Source: Halobacterium sp. KA-4 (GTDB taxonomy: Archaea > Halobacteriota > Halobacteria > Halobacteriales > Halobacteriaceae). Taken from it: a stretch of 60,369 nt of DNA. The notes below the pieces were generated by a model, which worked only from the letters and a program-made list of their open reading frames with translations, was not told where the DNA came from and searched no databases. The stretch covers positions 1 through 60,369 of the forward strand of contig NZ_JAJJZG010000017.1 in assembly GCF_021028995.1 (NCBI RefSeq). Reading direction: 5' to 3'. The translations under genes were made by a program, and so were the position numbers. Positions 16,777 through 24,933 of this stretch are shown piece after piece. Each line of letters begins with the position of its first letter. Positions within the stretch are counted from its first letter, which is position 1.

Positions 16777-17847
16777 TTAGTCGGCTGTCGAGGGGGTATC
16801 GTCGGTGTAGTGCGCCGCAAGGTCGAATTCTTCGGTGATGGCGTCGTCCTGGAGTTGTGCTTTCTTTTCCTCGATGTCGATATCGTAGAGGCGGGCTGCG
16901 TTTTCGCCCATGATCTTCCGCATCACGTCCGTTGAAAGTTCGACGCCGTACTCGTCGCGTTGCTCCTCGGTGAGCTCGGCATTCATGATGCAGTCAACTA
17001 ACCAGTCGGGGTTCCAGAGGGCGTAGTCGCTACCGAATAAAATCCGGTCCTCTCCGAGCCAGTAGAGGAGTTCGCCCATGATTTCGCCGAACTTCCGAGG
17101 GCGGTTTTGCGCCATTGGTGCGGCGACTGCGAGCCCGCCGTAGACGTTTGGCTCTTGGGCGGCGATCCAGCAGAAGTCGTCGAGGCGTGGGAGGCCGACG
17201 TGTTCGACGACGAAGTTGAGTTCAGGGAACGAGGTTGCGGCATCGTCGACATCTGCGACGTCGAAGGCGTCCCGGTTAAGTGGGCGAATTGTCGGTCCCT
17301 TGTGTGGGTGAACGTTCTTGATGCCGAGTTCCGCGCATTTTTCGAGGTAGCGGAATGCTTCTTCGCTGTCGAGGCGCCATCCTTTCGAGTCGTTGCGCCA
17401 TTCGGCTGTGTAGAGCTTGACGCCGTCGATGTCGTATTCTTCTTTCTGACGTTCGAGCTCTCGGAGTCCGGCTTCGCCTTCGCGGGGGTCGAAGCGCCCG
17501 TTTGTGATGAATCGTTCGGGGTAGTCGGCTTCGATGGCGGCGTTGTCGTCGACGGTGTTGAATCCCTGGTCGTAGAATTCGTTGAGGTGGGTTGGTTGGA
17601 AGATGCCCATGTCGACGGAGCCGTTCTCGAAGAGGTCGGTTAGCATCCGTTCTCGGGAGTATTTGCGGTACTCTTCGAGGGTCCATTCGCGCTCGGGCGG
17701 CGTGAATCCGGTGTGGTAGTCGTAGAAGCATCGGATGAATTCCTCGCCGCCCTCGTGGATGATGTTCTCTTTGCTAGCATCCCAGAAGTGGAGGTGGGAG
17801 TCGATGACGAAGATGTCGTCTTGGTCTGGGTCGGATGTGCGATACAT
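16777..17847 (-). CDS. Amidohydrolase-2 family protein of the alkane-monooxygenase type
   Basis: The protein of about 356 residues starts at MYRTSDPDQDDIFVIDSHLH. The HxH motif (DSHLHFWD), a later His (NVHPHKGPT), VEHVGLP and the final Asp motif FGSDYALWNPD give the metal-binding barrel of the amidohydrolase-2 family. Its overall wording (FQPTHLNEFYDQGFNT, NGRFDPREGEAGLRELE, GVKLYTAEW) recalls the amidohydrolase genes found next to mim/prm monooxygenases in mycobacteria and rhodococci. The start at 17847 is preferred over 17874 because the TATA box TTTTATATGG lies about 25 bases upstream of it. It is divergent from the alcohol dehydrogenase. Confidence 0.8.
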   Translation of the reverse strand: MYRTSDPDQDDIFVIDSHLHFWDASKENIIHEGGEEFIRCFYDYHTGFTPPEREWTLEEYRKYSRERMLTDLFENGSVDMGIFQPTHLNEFYDQGFNTVDDNAAIEADYPERFITNGRFDPREGEAGLRELERQKEEYDIDGVKLYTAEWRNDSKGWRLDSEEAFRYLEKCAELGIKNVHPHKGPTIRPLNRDAFDVADVDDAATSFPELNFVVEHVGLPRLDDFCWIAAQEPNVYGGLAVAAPMAQNRPRKFGEIMGELLYWLGEDRILFGSDYALWNPDWLVDCIMNAELTEEQRDEYGVELSTDVMRKIMGENAARLYDIDIEEKKAQLQDDAITEEFDLAAHYTDDTPSTAD

Positions 17848-17964
17848 ACGGCCTACCATGTGTAGTGCTACCATATAAAAATCATTATTGTTAATGTGGT
17901 TGCCGATTCGGGGCAGATTTATACCGAACGTTTATGGAGATTGCCACGACAGATATTCACAGAC
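17848..17964. promoter_or_regulatory. Divergent promoters of amidohydrolase and alcohol dehydrogenase
   Basis: On the reverse strand TTTTATATGG (about 17871-17880) serves the amidohydrolase. On the forward strand GATTTATACC (about 17917-17926) serves the dehydrogenase at 17965. The shared short AT-rich spacer suggests common control. Confidence 0.5.
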
Positions 17965-19008
17965 ATGGAAGCCGCACGACTCCACGAGTACACGGAGAAG
18001 ATGGGAGACGCACTCAGCATCGATGACATCGAACGACCCGCCGTAACCCACTCTGACGACGTGGTCGTGAAAGTGGAAGGCGCTGGATGGTGTCAAACAG
18101 ACAACCACATTATCGAGGGGATGTGGACAGACTACGTCGACCAAGACCTCCCCATGACCCTCGGCCACGAGAACGCAGGCGAGGTCGTCGAGGTCGGCGA
18201 CGAAGTCCAAACCGTCGAAGTCGGCGACAAGGTAATCTGTCACCCTGTCGCAACCTGCGGGGAGTGCCGACAATGCCGGCTCGGCGAAGACATGTACTGC
18301 GAAAACCTCGCGTTCCCCGGACTCACAACTGACGGTGGGTTCGCCGAATACCTCCTCACAAACGAACGCGCAACGATCCCGCTCCCCAACGACGTTGATC
18401 CCACAGACATTGCTCCACACGCCGACGCCGGCATCACGGCCTACCACGCGGTCAAGAAAGCCGTCGATGAACTCAATCCTGGCGACCCAGCAGTTGTCAT
18501 CGGGGTCGGAGGGCTTGGCCACATCGGCCTCCAGTGTTTGGACGCAATGAGTGCCGCTAACATCGTCGCACTTGATGTCAAACCAGAGGCACGCCAGCTT
18601 GCCGAAGAGCTCGGTGCCCACTATACGGTTGACCCGACATCTGCGGACATCCCCGATACCATTGCAGACATTACAGACGGCCACGGCGCCGAACAGGTGC
18701 TTGACTTCGTCGGTGCCGATGAAACAACTGGATATGCCCCCGATATTGTCGCACCCGGCGGCGACCACCACATCGTCGGGTACGGTGGCCACATCCATGA
18801 GCCGGCACAGGCACTCGTTGATGGCGAGTTTGCCTACCGTGGCACGCTCGTCGGTCGCTACACCGAACTCCAAGAACTCGTCCGCCTCGTCGAACGCGGC
18901 GATGTCGACCTCCGGACGACGCGATATGATCTTTCGGAAATCAACAACGTCGCCGAAAAGCTTGAACACGGCGAGATTGAGGGGCGTGCCGTCATCACGC
19001 CAAACTAG
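17965..19008 (+). CDS. Zinc-dependent alcohol dehydrogenase
   Basis: The 347-residue medium-chain dehydrogenase/reductase is full length. Catalytic zinc ligands are the Cys in GAGWCQTDNH and the His-Glu in LGHENAGEV. Structural zinc uses the four Cys of CGECRQCRLGEDMYC. The NAD(P) site is VIGVGGLGHIGLQ, followed by ALDVKP with an Asp that favours NAD. It would interconvert an alcohol and an aldehyde or ketone. ATG 17965 starts the conserved region; an upstream extension has no family match. Its divergent neighbours point to oxidation of a short alcohol, such as one produced by an alkane or ketone monooxygenase, but that gene is not in the window. Confidence 0.88.
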   Translation: MEAARLHEYTEKMGDALSIDDIERPAVTHSDDVVVKVEGAGWCQTDNHIIEGMWTDYVDQDLPMTLGHENAGEVVEVGDEVQTVEVGDKVICHPVATCGECRQCRLGEDMYCENLAFPGLTTDGGFAEYLLTNERATIPLPNDVDPTDIAPHADAGITAYHAVKKAVDELNPGDPAVVIGVGGLGHIGLQCLDAMSAANIVALDVKPEARQLAEELGAHYTVDPTSADIPDTIADITDGHGAEQVLDFVGADETTGYAPDIVAPGGDHHIVGYGGHIHEPAQALVDGEFAYRGTLVGRYTELQELVRLVERGDVDLRTTRYDLSEINNVAEKLEHGEIEGRAVITPN

Positions 19009-19029
19009 TCGGCCCGTTATTGCACCTGA

Positions 19030-19410
19030 CAGCCGGGCAAGACACCCGCAAGGAAAAGATGATAGACGCCGAAGAAACGCGCGAAGCGTTCGGGACGAGC
19101 GATGAGTGATAGGGTGGATGTGGGAATTCTCCGCAACCGGCCCAAACCCGGCCTTGATTCGCTCTCACCCACCGAGCAGAACCGAATCCTCGACAAGCTT
19201 GACGAAATAGTTACTTCACCGTGGCGCGACCCCGCCGGACTACGGTGAACCGCTGCAAAACGCCGGCACAAGAAGATTCGAGGCGAAGGATTCTGTCTCT
19301 CCGCGATATTCTACTAGGACGAACGGCGGCTTGTCGTCGCTCGAATAGACTGTCGTGGGTACGCATACACAGCAGACGACTGGCTAGCGACGTCGAGGCC
19401 ACCGTACAAC
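19030..19410 (+). pseudogene. Wrecked RelBE-like toxin-antitoxin pair
   Basis: A short antitoxin tail, DAEETREAFGTSDE, ends in GATGAGTGA at 19101-19109, so the stop overlaps the ATG of the next frame in the usual TA arrangement. The toxin frame from 19102 reads LDSLSPTEQNRILDKLDEIV, then a stop after DPAGLR. Later pieces KKIRGEGFCLSAIFY and DERRLVVARIDCRGYAYTAD are recognisable RelE/ParE-family strands broken by further stops. Both partners are inactive. It lies just after the alcohol dehydrogenase and may mark a former mobile junction. Confidence 0.6.
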
Positions 19411-19432
19411 GGGTGGCTGGCTGCTGGACTTA

Positions 19433-19741
19433 TCAGTTGTCGGCTGCCGGCGCGAGGACGAGTACAGCCGTGCTATCTTCGATTGCTTCGGGTGCAATCT
19501 GTTGGTCGCCTTCGAAGCGTGCGATGTCACCGGCGGCCAACTGATGGGTGTCGTCGCCTAATGTTAGTTCGAGCTCGCCTTCAACGAGGTAGCAAACGAT
19601 TTGGCGGCCTGGGTGTGCGTGTGGTGGGACTGCTTCTCCGGCATCGAGAGTGAGTCTGATCGTTTTTGGTTCCGAGTTCGGGAAGGGGTTTGCGTGCGGT
19701 TTGCCGTCTAGTTCGTCGAGTGCTCGAATTTGTGCCGTCAT
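19433..19741 (-). CDS. Small cupin-domain protein
   Basis: The 102 residues cover one cupin barrel. Motif 1 is GEAVPPHAHPGRQIVCYLVEG with two His and a Glu-containing turn; motif 2 is the weaker AAGDIARFEGDQQIAPEAIE. The first motif's His residues suggest a bound metal, but the second lacks its usual His. Single-cupin proteins of this size often bind small ligands or act as simple isomerases or dioxygenases. The function is open. Confidence 0.75.
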   Translation of the reverse strand: MTAQIRALDELDGKPHANPFPNSEPKTIRLTLDAGEAVPPHAHPGRQIVCYLVEGELELTLGDDTHQLAAGDIARFEGDQQIAPEAIEDSTAVLVLAPAADN

Positions 19742-20097
19742 TTGATTGAGGGAATCGAATTCGTGTTCTTTGAGAGCGTCCGAACCGGATCGTGTTTGAC
19801 GCCAGTTAGCGGTGGTGCGCTACCTAGAACTGCTGCCGGTCAAGTGTCACTACCGGTTTTCACTCCCTGATCGGTATCTTAAGCAGCTGCGCTCGCCGAT
19901 TGGCCAGCACACCAACGTGCTGAAGCCGAGGATACTAGTGACGTCTAGTATATCCTGGCGATTTAGTGCCATATCTCATAGTATGGTGTTTCGCGCAAAT
20001 GCTTAGGGGCCAGTCGGTTCTGAAGTTTCGGGATTCACCCAGCTTCTATTTCACCCGTCGAATACTGATTTAGAACACATACTGGAGTGCGAAGATT
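19742..20097. other. Intergenic; palindrome and promoter only
   Basis: The 356 bases hold no gene. The palindrome-like ATACTAGTGACGTCTAGTAT (about 19932-19951) could be a regulator site. The region upstream of 20098 must carry the promoter of the small gene there. Confidence 0.35.
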
Positions 20098-20385
20098 ATG
20101 ACAGCCACAAACGCAGAGATCGAGGTCACGTTTAACCCGCAGAAATGGGTGGATGCACCGGACCACCTAGACGATGGATCAGAGAAGCAACTAATCCCTG
20201 CGGAAGACCAGGACCCAGTAACGTTCGTCGTCGCCTGGGAAGATGGGACTGACGAAGAGGGAACGATCTTCCCGGACAAATCCTACGAAGCAAACCAGTT
20301 GCAATCCCACCCAACCGCGCCAGCATGGGTCCAAAACTGGGAAGGCCCATACTACATCCGCACAAAATTAGCTAACGAAGAGTAG
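20098..20385 (+). CDS. Small acidic protein of unknown function beside nirK
   Basis: The 95-residue protein has an ordered-looking core (AEIEVTFNPQKWVDAPDHLD, TFVVAWEDGTDEEGTIFPDK, TAPAWVQNWEGPYYIRTKL) rich in aromatic and acidic residues. It has no Cys and no signal peptide, so it is probably cytoplasmic. It converges on nirK with only 3 bases between the stop codons. I do not recognise a family. Confidence 0.55.
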   Translation: MTATNAEIEVTFNPQKWVDAPDHLDDGSEKQLIPAEDQDPVTFVVAWEDGTDEEGTIFPDKSYEANQLQSHPTAPAWVQNWEGPYYIRTKLANEE

Positions 20386-20388
20386 CGG

Positions 20389-21807
20389 TTAGGGGGTGAC
20401 GACGACGATGCCTTTCATGCCGAGAGTTTCGTGGGGTGTGCAGACGTACTTGTATTGGCCTTCGGTGTCGAAGGTGTGTTCGAAGGTGTACCCGGATTCT
20501 TGGGTGAGGTCGCTTTCGAAGGCGTCGCCAGTGTGGGCGACGTTGTGGTAGCCGCCTTCGCCGGTCCATTCCCAGACGACGGTTGTTCCCGTTGAGACTT
20601 CGATAGCGGGTGGATCGAACGCGAACTGGCCGCCGTTCCCACCGGCACCGACAGCCACCACCGGGCGGTCCACTTCGGTCTTGTCGACGACGCCTGTGTA
20701 GTCGTCGACGTCGTCGAACCAGCCGTTGAAGTCGTCAGTCCCCTTGCCGTAGCCGGCATCGCCACCCTCACCACCGCCGTCGTAGATCTCCGGTTTCTCT
20801 TCGCCGTTGACCTGAAGCATATTGAGCGCGCCCTTCTTCACTGCCCGTGTGGCAGCGTGGTCGACGAGCATGATCGGGCCAGGAACGGGCGTATCGATTT
20901 CGACCGCAGAGACGCTTCCCGGTGGCACGGATGTGGTTTCGACGTATCTGGCGGGATCGGAGACGAGGTCGCCGTCGCGGTAGAGGTTCGACCAGACGTT
21001 CCCGATGGCGTGCCAGGAACTGGTGAAGTTCGGGCCGCCGTTCGCCAAGAAGATGCGAATGCGTTCGTCAGTGTTGACTTCGATGGGGCCGTATTTGTCC
21101 TCAGTGAACGCGTATGGCTCGCCGTTGTAGACGACGTACGTCGGTTCTTCATTGGCCATCGCGTCGAAGTCGAAGGTGAGGTCGCCGCTCTGATCCTGCT
21201 CGCCGGTGTAAATCTCGTGTTGGCCGAAGTACAACTCTCGGTCAACCTCAGGAAGGCCGTTTTTCGGCTCAACGAGAATCGCGCCGAACATTCCGGAGGC
21301 GATGTGATGATCAAACCCAGAGACAGCACAGTGGTATATGTGGACGCCAGGATACATCGCCGTGAATTCGATTTCGGCGGTTTCACCGGGCGTGATGGTT
21401 GTGTCTTCGGCTCCGCCACCAGGGCCGTAGGCGGCGTGGAAGTCGATGTTGTGGGGGAGATTGCTGTCCTCGGGATTGGTGAGTTCCATGTGAATGCGGT
21501 CGCCTTCCCGCACTCGTATCATCGGCCCGGGAATCTGCCCGTCGAAGGTCATGTAGTCGAACGTCTTCCCGGGCGCGATCTCCGCGGTCAACTCCTCGGT
21601 CTCCATCGAAATCTCGTGGCGGCGCGGCTCGTTCCAATCCACGGGATCAGGGACGTCGGTTGGGTCTGCTGCAACTCGGTCAACGTCAGCGTTCGGTGTT
21701 TTCGACTGCTTGCGCTTGCCCGCGGGGGCGGTACAGCCAGCCAACGCGCCGAGGCTAGCAGCGCCGGTGCCTTTCAGGACATCCCGGCGATTCATGTCTG
21801 GTGACAT
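20389..21807 (-). CDS. nirK: Copper nitrite reductase fused to a halocyanin domain
   Basis: NirK reduces nitrite to NO outside the cell membrane. The 472-residue protein has a Tat lipoprotein signal (NRRDVLKGTG, lipobox LAGC at about 22-25) and two cupredoxin domains. Type-1 copper ligands are H119, C160, H168 and M173. Type-2 ligands are H124, H159 and the His in MLVDHAATRA. The catalytic Asp122 and His266 are present. Residues about 370-472 form an extra plastocyanin/halocyanin domain (GGYHNVAH, YVCTPHETLGMKG), which can serve as a built-in electron donor. The TATA-like TTAAATAG about 25 bases upstream supports the start. Confidence 0.95.
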   Translation of the reverse strand: MSPDMNRRDVLKGTGAASLGALAGCTAPAGKRKQSKTPNADVDRVAADPTDVPDPVDWNEPRRHEISMETEELTAEIAPGKTFDYMTFDGQIPGPMIRVREGDRIHMELTNPEDSNLPHNIDFHAAYGPGGGAEDTTITPGETAEIEFTAMYPGVHIYHCAVSGFDHHIASGMFGAILVEPKNGLPEVDRELYFGQHEIYTGEQDQSGDLTFDFDAMANEEPTYVVYNGEPYAFTEDKYGPIEVNTDERIRIFLANGGPNFTSSWHAIGNVWSNLYRDGDLVSDPARYVETTSVPPGSVSAVEIDTPVPGPIMLVDHAATRAVKKGALNMLQVNGEEKPEIYDGGGEGGDAGYGKGTDDFNGWFDDVDDYTGVVDKTEVDRPVVAVGAGGNGGQFAFDPPAIEVSTGTTVVWEWTGEGGYHNVAHTGDAFESDLTQESGYTFEHTFDTEGQYKYVCTPHETLGMKGIVVVTP

Positions 21808-21889
21808 AGTTTAAACTGAACTATACATCTTAAATAGATGGGGGCCACGGTGCTGGTTCAGCCGCCAAGAGACGGCGGTGAGTCTGGCG

Positions 21890-22204
21890 CTACTCGACGT
21901 GGACACGCAGGACGTGGCCGCCACACCCACACTGTTCGATGTACTCCCAGTGCGTGTCGCTAGCACCGAAGTGTTCGTCGAGTGGGTCGTAGAGATACGA
22001 CTCAGGATGGCCGTGTGCGGCATGCGTGACAAGATTCACGTGGTTGCCAGCGGTCGTCTGTTCGATGGCGTCGATCGCATGCTCGACGAGGAGGGCTTGG
22101 TCGTCTTTGTACTGTGGTTTTTCCAGGTTCGCGGACCAAGAATTGTCGTGCGTTCGGTCGGTGACAGGCGCCGCATCGCCGTGGTCGTGGGAATGGCTCG
22201 ACAT
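21890..22204 (-). CDS. Small His-rich protein upstream of nirK
   Basis: The 104-residue protein has a His-rich N-terminus (MSSHSHDHGDA), a middle helix (DQALLVEHAIDAIEQTTAGN), a His-containing strand (HVNLVTHAAHGHPESYLYDP) and a C-terminal CGCGGHVLRV motif. His and Cys clusters suggest metal binding, possibly copper given its place directly upstream of nirK on the same strand (82 bases apart). No signal peptide is present. No named family is recognised; an accessory or copper-handling role for NirK is inferred. Confidence 0.55.
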   Translation of the reverse strand: MSSHSHDHGDAAPVTDRTHDNSWSANLEKPQYKDDQALLVEHAIDAIEQTTAGNHVNLVTHAAHGHPESYLYDPLDEHFGASDTHWEYIEQCGCGGHVLRVHVE

Positions 22205-22432
22205 AATCTACTATTGGATGGTGAACAGCATAAGAGAGGTGGTAATTACCACTATGCGAGATTCTCATCGAGTGCGCGTACCTTGCGCCTTTTATTCGCC
22301 GGATTATCTGATGAAATATCCGCTCGGTAGGATTCCGGACTTACCGACGTTACTCGACGCATCAGGACGGATTCGCACCAACAGGATTTGGTTTGGGTAG
22401 CCACTCACTCGTTTGAACTGCAATCAGCTGAT

Positions 22433-23041
22433 TCAGGGTGCTTCGACGGTGAACCTTGTCGCTATCGCCTCCTCCCCTACGCCCCAGTAGAGAAACCGAT
22501 ACGTCCCCGGTTCGAGTGGCGTACAGACGTAATGGTCGGCGTTACCGGGATTTTCTCGTTCGAGGCCTTCTTGGTTGAACGTGAACGGCCAGTCGTAGCC
22601 GCCACCGGGCCTGATAGCATTAACGTCATCAATCCAACCTGAGTTGGGCGTATAGTACACAGGCACCCATTCGTCGCCCTCACGTCGCTGGAAGGTGTAC
22701 TTGTAGATTGTTCCGACAGAATTCCGTTCGGTACCGACATTCCGGAGCGAGAACGTAATCTCATCGCCAATAGTAACTGTCTCAGTTGTCGCGGTTAGTT
22801 CAAAGTCATCCGCCCGCTTGGGATACGACTCACGGGTCAGGAAGTCAATCGGCTCCATCGCTTCGTCGCTACAGTCAACATCTGAGTCCGGTGGCTGCTG
22901 AGAGAGGGGTTTGATTTCTGGCTCAACATTCGTCTGCTGTGGTTCTGTAGTCGTCTCTATTGATGTTTCGGAGGTTGATAGGCACCCTGCGGTCAACGAG
23001 ACAGCAACGGTAGCGTGGAGGAGGACTTTCCGCCGTTTCAT
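22433..23041 (-). CDS. Lipoprotein with Ig-like domain
   Basis: The 202-residue protein has a short signal (KRRKVLLHATVAVSLTAGC) with lipobox, a Thr/Glu/Gln linker and one immunoglobulin-like beta sandwich (about residues 75-200): TVTIGDEITFSLRNVGTERN, YKYTFQRREGDEWVPVYY and TPLEPGTYRFLYWGVGEEAI. It resembles the surface Ig-like domains common in haloarchaeal lipoproteins. It stands alone; binding or structural function at the cell surface is likely. Confidence 0.7.
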   Translation of the reverse strand: MKRRKVLLHATVAVSLTAGCLSTSETSIETTTEPQQTNVEPEIKPLSQQPPDSDVDCSDEAMEPIDFLTRESYPKRADDFELTATTETVTIGDEITFSLRNVGTERNSVGTIYKYTFQRREGDEWVPVYYTPNSGWIDDVNAIRPGGGYDWPFTFNQEGLERENPGNADHYVCTPLEPGTYRFLYWGVGEEAIATRFTVEAP

Positions 23042-23083
23042 ACCGAATCGGTCTCTCGGCTTCGGTAAGTGTCTTGTCTGTAG

Positions 23084-23311
23084 TTAACTTCTGGAGCGCT
23101 GGAGCACAATCCAACAGATGGAGGTAACGCCAACCAAGAGGAACGCTACTGTAAAGAACGCAAGCTGATCGCCAAGAAGGCTGGAAAGACCGAAGAGGTT
23201 AGTTCGGTTGATGTACCCCAGCCCAAAGAAAATACTGAGGACGACGGCTGCAGCTCCAATCCGCATTCCCAGATCTTTCAGGAAATTTTTGAACGAAAGG
23301 TCTCGACCCAT
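23084..23311 (-). CDS. Two-helix membrane protein
   Basis: The 75 residues contain two membrane helices (MRIGAAAVVLSIFFGLGYI and LAFFTVAFLLVGVTSICWIV) and a basic tail, QRSRS. No family is recognised. It lies between a lipoprotein gene and the divergent tbp. Confidence 0.5.
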   Translation of the reverse strand: MGRDLSFKNFLKDLGMRIGAAAVVLSIFFGLGYINRTNLFGLSSLLGDQLAFFTVAFLLVGVTSICWIVLQRSRS

Positions 23312-23487
23312 CTATTCCCCCTTCCAGTCAAGCATGTTTGACCCTGCTGTGTAATCACCTAATTGTTTGACGATTAGATCTACTGTACTGACCGATCGAA
23401 GCTCGAATCTAGTCGCAGTGGGGAGTTCAATAGCGGTGCAAATTTCCGCCCGCCGTACTTTAAGTGGGTTGTCCGAAATGTACCTGT

Positions 23488-24048
23488 ATGAGCGCTCTTG
23501 CGGACACGATTCAAATCGAGAACGTCGTCGCATCCAGTGATATCGGCCAAGAACTCGCCCTTGACCAGCTCGCAACGGATCTCCCTGGCGCGGAGTACAA
23601 CCCAGAGGACTTCCCTGGGGTTGTCTACCGCCTTCAGGAGCCGAAGTCAGCCACGCTGATTTTCCGGTCAGGGAAAGTTGTCTGTACCGGTGCGCAAAGC
23701 GTCGACGATGTCCACGAAGCTCTCGAAATAGTGTTTGAGGACCTTCGCGAGTTAGGGATCGATGTCGCGAGCAATCCCTCCGTTGAGGTACAGAATATCG
23801 TCTCCAGCGCCAACCTCAAGCAATCACTGAACCTGAATGCGATTGCGATCGGCCTGGGACTGGAGCAAATTGAGTATGAACCCGAACAATTCCCTGGCCT
23901 CGTCTACCGCCTCGACGACCCCGACGTCGTTGTTCTCCTCTTCGGCAGTGGGAAACTCGTGATTACTGGTGGGACCAAACCTGAGGACGCCCAGCACGCG
24001 CTGGCACACGTCAAGGACCGACTCACCGAACTCGGCCTGCTTGAGTAG
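23488..24048 (+). CDS. tbp: TATA-binding protein (TBP)
   Basis: The 186-residue protein is made of the two direct repeats of TBP. Repeat 1 contains FPGVVYRLQEPKSATLIF and SGKVVCTGAQSVDD; repeat 2 contains FPGLVYRLDDPDVVVLLFG and SGKLVITGGTKPEDA. It starts at MSALADTIQIENVVASSDIG (23488), the normal haloarchaeal start. Haloarchaea often encode several TBPs, and extra copies on megaplasmids can change which promoters are used. This one may be an alternative TBP, which I cannot test here. Confidence 0.95.
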   Translation: MSALADTIQIENVVASSDIGQELALDQLATDLPGAEYNPEDFPGVVYRLQEPKSATLIFRSGKVVCTGAQSVDDVHEALEIVFEDLRELGIDVASNPSVEVQNIVSSANLKQSLNLNAIAIGLGLEQIEYEPEQFPGLVYRLDDPDVVVLLFGSGKLVITGGTKPEDAQHALAHVKDRLTELGLLE

Positions 24049-24122
24049 ACGACGCTATTCTGGTTTTTGAGCGGCGGGATTGAAAGCTGACTTTATCGGT
24101 CACGCGTTTGAAATTCGACTGA

Positions 24123-24572
24123 ATGTACGATCGGATTCTACTGTCGACGGATGGCACAGTTGCGTCGGAACAGGCTGAAGCGCACGCTCTTGACCTCGCT
24201 GCCGCTCACGACGCTGTCCTTCACGTGCTTTACGTCGTCGATGAGGATGTTGTAACTGCATACAGTGGTGACGAGTACGTTGACGAAGCCGAAGGTCCTG
24301 AACACGGTCTCGAAGAACTCGGCGAGGAGACGCTCTCTGACCTCCGTAGTCGAGCGTCGGAGGCAGGTGTCGACGTCGAAACGGCGATACAGCACGGTTA
24401 TCCTGCCGAAACCATCGTCGAGTATGCTGACGACCACGACGTGGACTTGCTCGTGCTCGGCACCAAACGCCGCCCAGAAGAGTATCGCGCGCTGCTCGGA
24501 AGTGTCACCGACCGCGTCCTCCGCTTGACCACCCGCCCAGCAACCGTCGTCAAAACCGAAGTCAGTCAGTAG
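24123..24572 (+). CDS. UspA-family universal stress protein
   Basis: The 149-residue single Usp domain starts MYDRILLSTDGTVASEQAEA and ends with the ATP-binding motif region LVLGTKRRPEEYRALLGSVT followed by DRVLRLTTRPATVVK. In this motif a Gly-rich loop contacts the phosphates; the central Gly-x-Gly is partly replaced (GTKRRPEEY), so ATP binding may be weak. Haloarchaea carry dozens of such proteins, and single copies rarely have known roles. It follows tbp by about 75 bases. Confidence 0.88.
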   Translation: MYDRILLSTDGTVASEQAEAHALDLAAAHDAVLHVLYVVDEDVVTAYSGDEYVDEAEGPEHGLEELGEETLSDLRSRASEAGVDVETAIQHGYPAETIVEYADDHDVDLLVLGTKRRPEEYRALLGSVTDRVLRLTTRPATVVKTEVSQ

Positions 24573-24586
24573 CGAACGGGCGTTCG

Positions 24587-24793
24587 CTACCGTCTCTCAT
24601 CAAGTGTGAGACGGGCGCGGCGGCGGTCGAATTCTTCGTCGTCGATCTCGCCACGGGCGTACCGCTCTTGGAGGACCGCGAGTGCGCTATCCTCGGTAGT
24701 GCCGTCTGATTGCGACCGCGTTCCAAGCCAGTAGACGAGATATACCGGGAGGCCGATGAGGAGTGCCACCCACAGGAGACCAAACAGCATCAT
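24587..24793 (-). CDS. Small membrane protein with SHOCT domain
   Basis: One membrane helix (LLWVALLIGLPVYLVYWLG) is followed by a SHOCT motif (ALAVLQERYARGEIDDEEFDRR). SHOCT segments are short helices found at the ends of many membrane proteins. The start codon lies only a few bases from the left end of the TnpB element, so its promoter is gone or is supplied by the element. The truncated oxidase gene on the far side of the element is on the same strand, so this may have been the next gene of that operon. Confidence 0.65.
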   Translation of the reverse strand: MMLFGLLWVALLIGLPVYLVYWLGTRSQSDGTTEDSALAVLQERYARGEIDDEEFDRRRARLTLDERR

Positions 24794-24933
24794 AGAAGTT
24801 CAAGGCGGAAACCCACGACTTGAGTCGTGGGAGGAAGCTGACACGCTTGGATCACAATCAACGAATACCGACAGGCGGACTCCCCAACGTGAACCATTCC
24901 TCTTAAATAATACTGGCTCTGCATTTGAACCAC

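Noticed and set aside
20857..21804. 315-codon forward frame opposite nirK
   Set aside because: It is the mirror of the nirK coding frame, which has all copper ligands.
24796..24835. Hairpin repeats at 24810 and 26168 as a CRISPR or terminator signal
   Set aside because: They are the matching left and right end hairpins of one TnpB element, with no repeat-spacer series.
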